From the NCBI GenBank assembly GCA_032622095.1, contig CP136064.1, forward strand, positions 40,263,912 to 40,327,911: a stretch of 64,000 bases of DNA, written 5' to 3'. Of this stretch, positions 62,358 to 64,000 are shown one piece after another. The notes under the pieces are model-generated. The model worked only from the letters and a program-made list of their open reading frames with translations, was not told the origin of the DNA and did no database searches. Positions within the stretch are counted from its first letter, which is position 1; each line of letters starts with the position of its first letter. The stretch is from Siphonodentalium dalli. Taxonomy: Eukaryota > Mollusca > Scaphopoda > Gadilida > Siphonodentaliidae. The position numbers were made by a program, and so were the translations under genes.

Positions 62358-62842
62358 TTCAGTTGAAATTAATTAATCATAAGCTGTCAATCAATGGAAT
62401 AAGGAATAACTGGTTGCCGCTTAATTAGCCATTACAATTTTTCGTTAATAACCTTTTATCAGCATCGGTCACTACAGTGAGCACAGATGCACACATTAGT
62501 TTCTGGTCAGCAGCCCCACATATGTTTGGAAAGATGCCCAGCTTGTTGATTTCAATTGACCGACCACTGAAAATTATGAAAATGAAGTTTCTCTGCACCT
62601 GGATACGTGATTGACAGGTGTTTGTTCCCAAGATTAAAAATTTTTTTGCTTGCAAACTTACCTGATTTTTATGGAAATATTTTGAGGGGTGTGGACCTAG
62701 AAATTTTTGACCAATACTGAAAAGAATTAACTCTTGTTTCGATTAAGATCACGAGTTAAAACAAAATAGTTTGAAGACAAATTTACTATAATGCACAATA
62801 TAGAATTGTCTTGAAACTTTTCAGTTGCAAATGCATAAACTT

Positions 62843-63328
62843 AAAGGTACTCAATCCGATAAAACTCCTCTCAATTACTATTTCAATGGCTTTGGGGGTC
62901 AAAAATATTTGATATGAGTCGAGGAAGTCACCCATCAAAGCTCAGATTTGTTAGATATCGATTTTAGAAATCTATTATTTTTCATTATCGGGAATACTTT
63001 CTGGCCCAGAACTCAGTCAAAATTGCGTTATTATTACCTCTTGATTTTAGAGTTATCCATCCTTGTCTGTTTGAATTGTGTTTTGGTGTACACATCTCGC
63101 GCAGGTTACGAAACTGACGGCAATTATTAGTACTCATCTCGAGAAACAAACAAATTTCAAAAATCAATATCTAATAACTCTGAGCTTTGTTTGATGGGTT
63201 CCTCGACTCGAATCAAATATTTTTTACCCCCAAAGCCAAAGAAATAGTAATATAAGACCCTCTGATCGGATTGTTGTTGTTGGAATCTGTTGAGATGGGG
63301 ACCCTCTGTTCGGATTGAGTACCTTTAA
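62843..63328. mobile_element. TTAAAGGTACTCAATCCGA foldback element
   Basis: Long inverted arms: TTAAAGGTACTCAATCCGAT at the left and CGGATTGAGTACCTTTAA at the right, with AGATATCGATTTTAGAAAT and ATTTCAAAAATCAATATCTAA facing. A partial copy is at 36226-36640. Confidence 0.8.
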
Positions 63329-63346
63329 TCGAAACAAGAATTATTT

Positions 63347-64000
63347 CTTACTATATATACCCGTCAGTAAGCCCATCCCTGAGGGTAAGCCCAGTCTATG
63401 TTTTTGCTCCCAAAACAATCATGGTGTTGTCCTCAAAGATTATCCCACCCCATTTTTAGAACTTAGAGGGCACGAAAACATTGATGTCAGGTTACCGAGA
63501 ATCAAGATGACGAAAATTCATGTACATAGCCACATACACATCAAAGAAATAAAAAGAATTAAAAAAAAGTATTATATTTGTTATTTTGTCCAAACAAATT
63601 ATTTTCATTTAATATTCATCATGATTCATATAAAACACGACATTAGATTAGCACTATGAATACAAACTGAGATTTCGCATGAGGGGGTCCTTAAAGGTTA
63701 AGCCCAGTCCCATGTTTTATGTCAAACAATTCACGCCCCGCCACCCGGGTAGTATAAATATCTTCAAACGTCTGCAAATTTGAAGTCCCCGCCCCAAGAA
63801 TATCAAGGTCTGTAGGTTAGTAAAAGGATACATGATAAGCAGTTTATTTTCATCAGCTCCTTGTCAACTGACCTGAAATAAATAAATAATACAATAAGTA
63901 TTGTAATTCACATGGAATATTTGTCGCTAAAACATTTCTGATTGGTCGTGAGTTGCTAACTTTAGTTTTCGATTCATCAGCATTGGCCACTGATCAGTTA
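63347..64000. repeat. 'AGTAAGCCCATCC' repeat and window end
   Basis: ATATACCCGTCAGTAAGCCC at 63355 and GTTAAGCCCAGTCCCATG at 63698 relate to the element at 24406-25070. I see no gene in the final 650 bases. Confidence 0.5.

Noticed and set aside
62425-62655. 76-codon minus-strand frame
   Set aside because: No domain, no acceptor with a matching donor, and composition like the surrounding AT-rich DNA.

Overview
This is an AT-rich, intron-dense animal genomic window. It is dominated by one gene on the + strand: INTS11 (CPSF3L), the RNA endonuclease of the Integrator complex. Seventeen coding exons can be placed between 630 and 50008 with matching GT/AG sites and phases. They give 592 contiguous codons from the GAGQ motif to a stop; only about nine N-terminal residues (exon 1) lie upstream of the window. 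All metallo-beta-lactamase and beta-CASP active-site motifs are present. The repeat content (tandem 'GAGCTATTGCCATGG', 'GTTTCCGGATGATAACT' and 'GAGTTATGGCCCTGGC' families) resembles what I know from molluscs, so a mollusc, perhaps a bivalve, is my best guess; that is inference.

Layout. 1-29 kb: INTS11 exons 2-16, with introns crowded by short foldback elements, two long tandem repeat blocks (11.3-13.1 and 14.2-15.7 kb) and local duplications, including a triplication of the end of exon 6 with its splice donor. 29.0-47.2 kb: an 18.2-kb intron 16 that contains, on the opposite strand, at least three exons of a probable PAN/C-type-lectin gene (about 39.0 to 31.4 kb), a ten-copy satellite grown from one transposon end (32.4-33.1 kb), a 1.9-kb inverted-repeat element with a CpG-rich tandem core (33.6-35.5 kb), and a tandem repeat block (42.7-44.3 kb). 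47.2-50.0 kb: the last two INTS11 exons, separated by a hAT-like element. 50-64 kb: mostly intergenic repeats, with the terminal exon of an unrecognised minus-strand gene at 60785-61182.

The mobile elements are the most unusual content. Many carry TTAA-CCCTTT ends, typical of piggyBac-type non-autonomous elements, in at least four subterminal classes. Several of these classes, and one element with unrelated GTGACCCGCC ends, carry the same roughly 68-bp hairpin module, as if a core were exchanged between families. Target-site duplications are visible for hAT-like (8 bp), TA-type, 4-bp, TTAA and 9-bp elements, including two nested insertions whose empty sites can be reconstructed. Several elements abut INTS11 splice sites: exon 3 donor, exon 7 acceptor, exon 12 acceptor, and both sides of exon 13.

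The reading is by eye. Exon coordinates in INTS11 are firm because phases and homology agree; repeat borders are approximate unless a target-site duplication is named.
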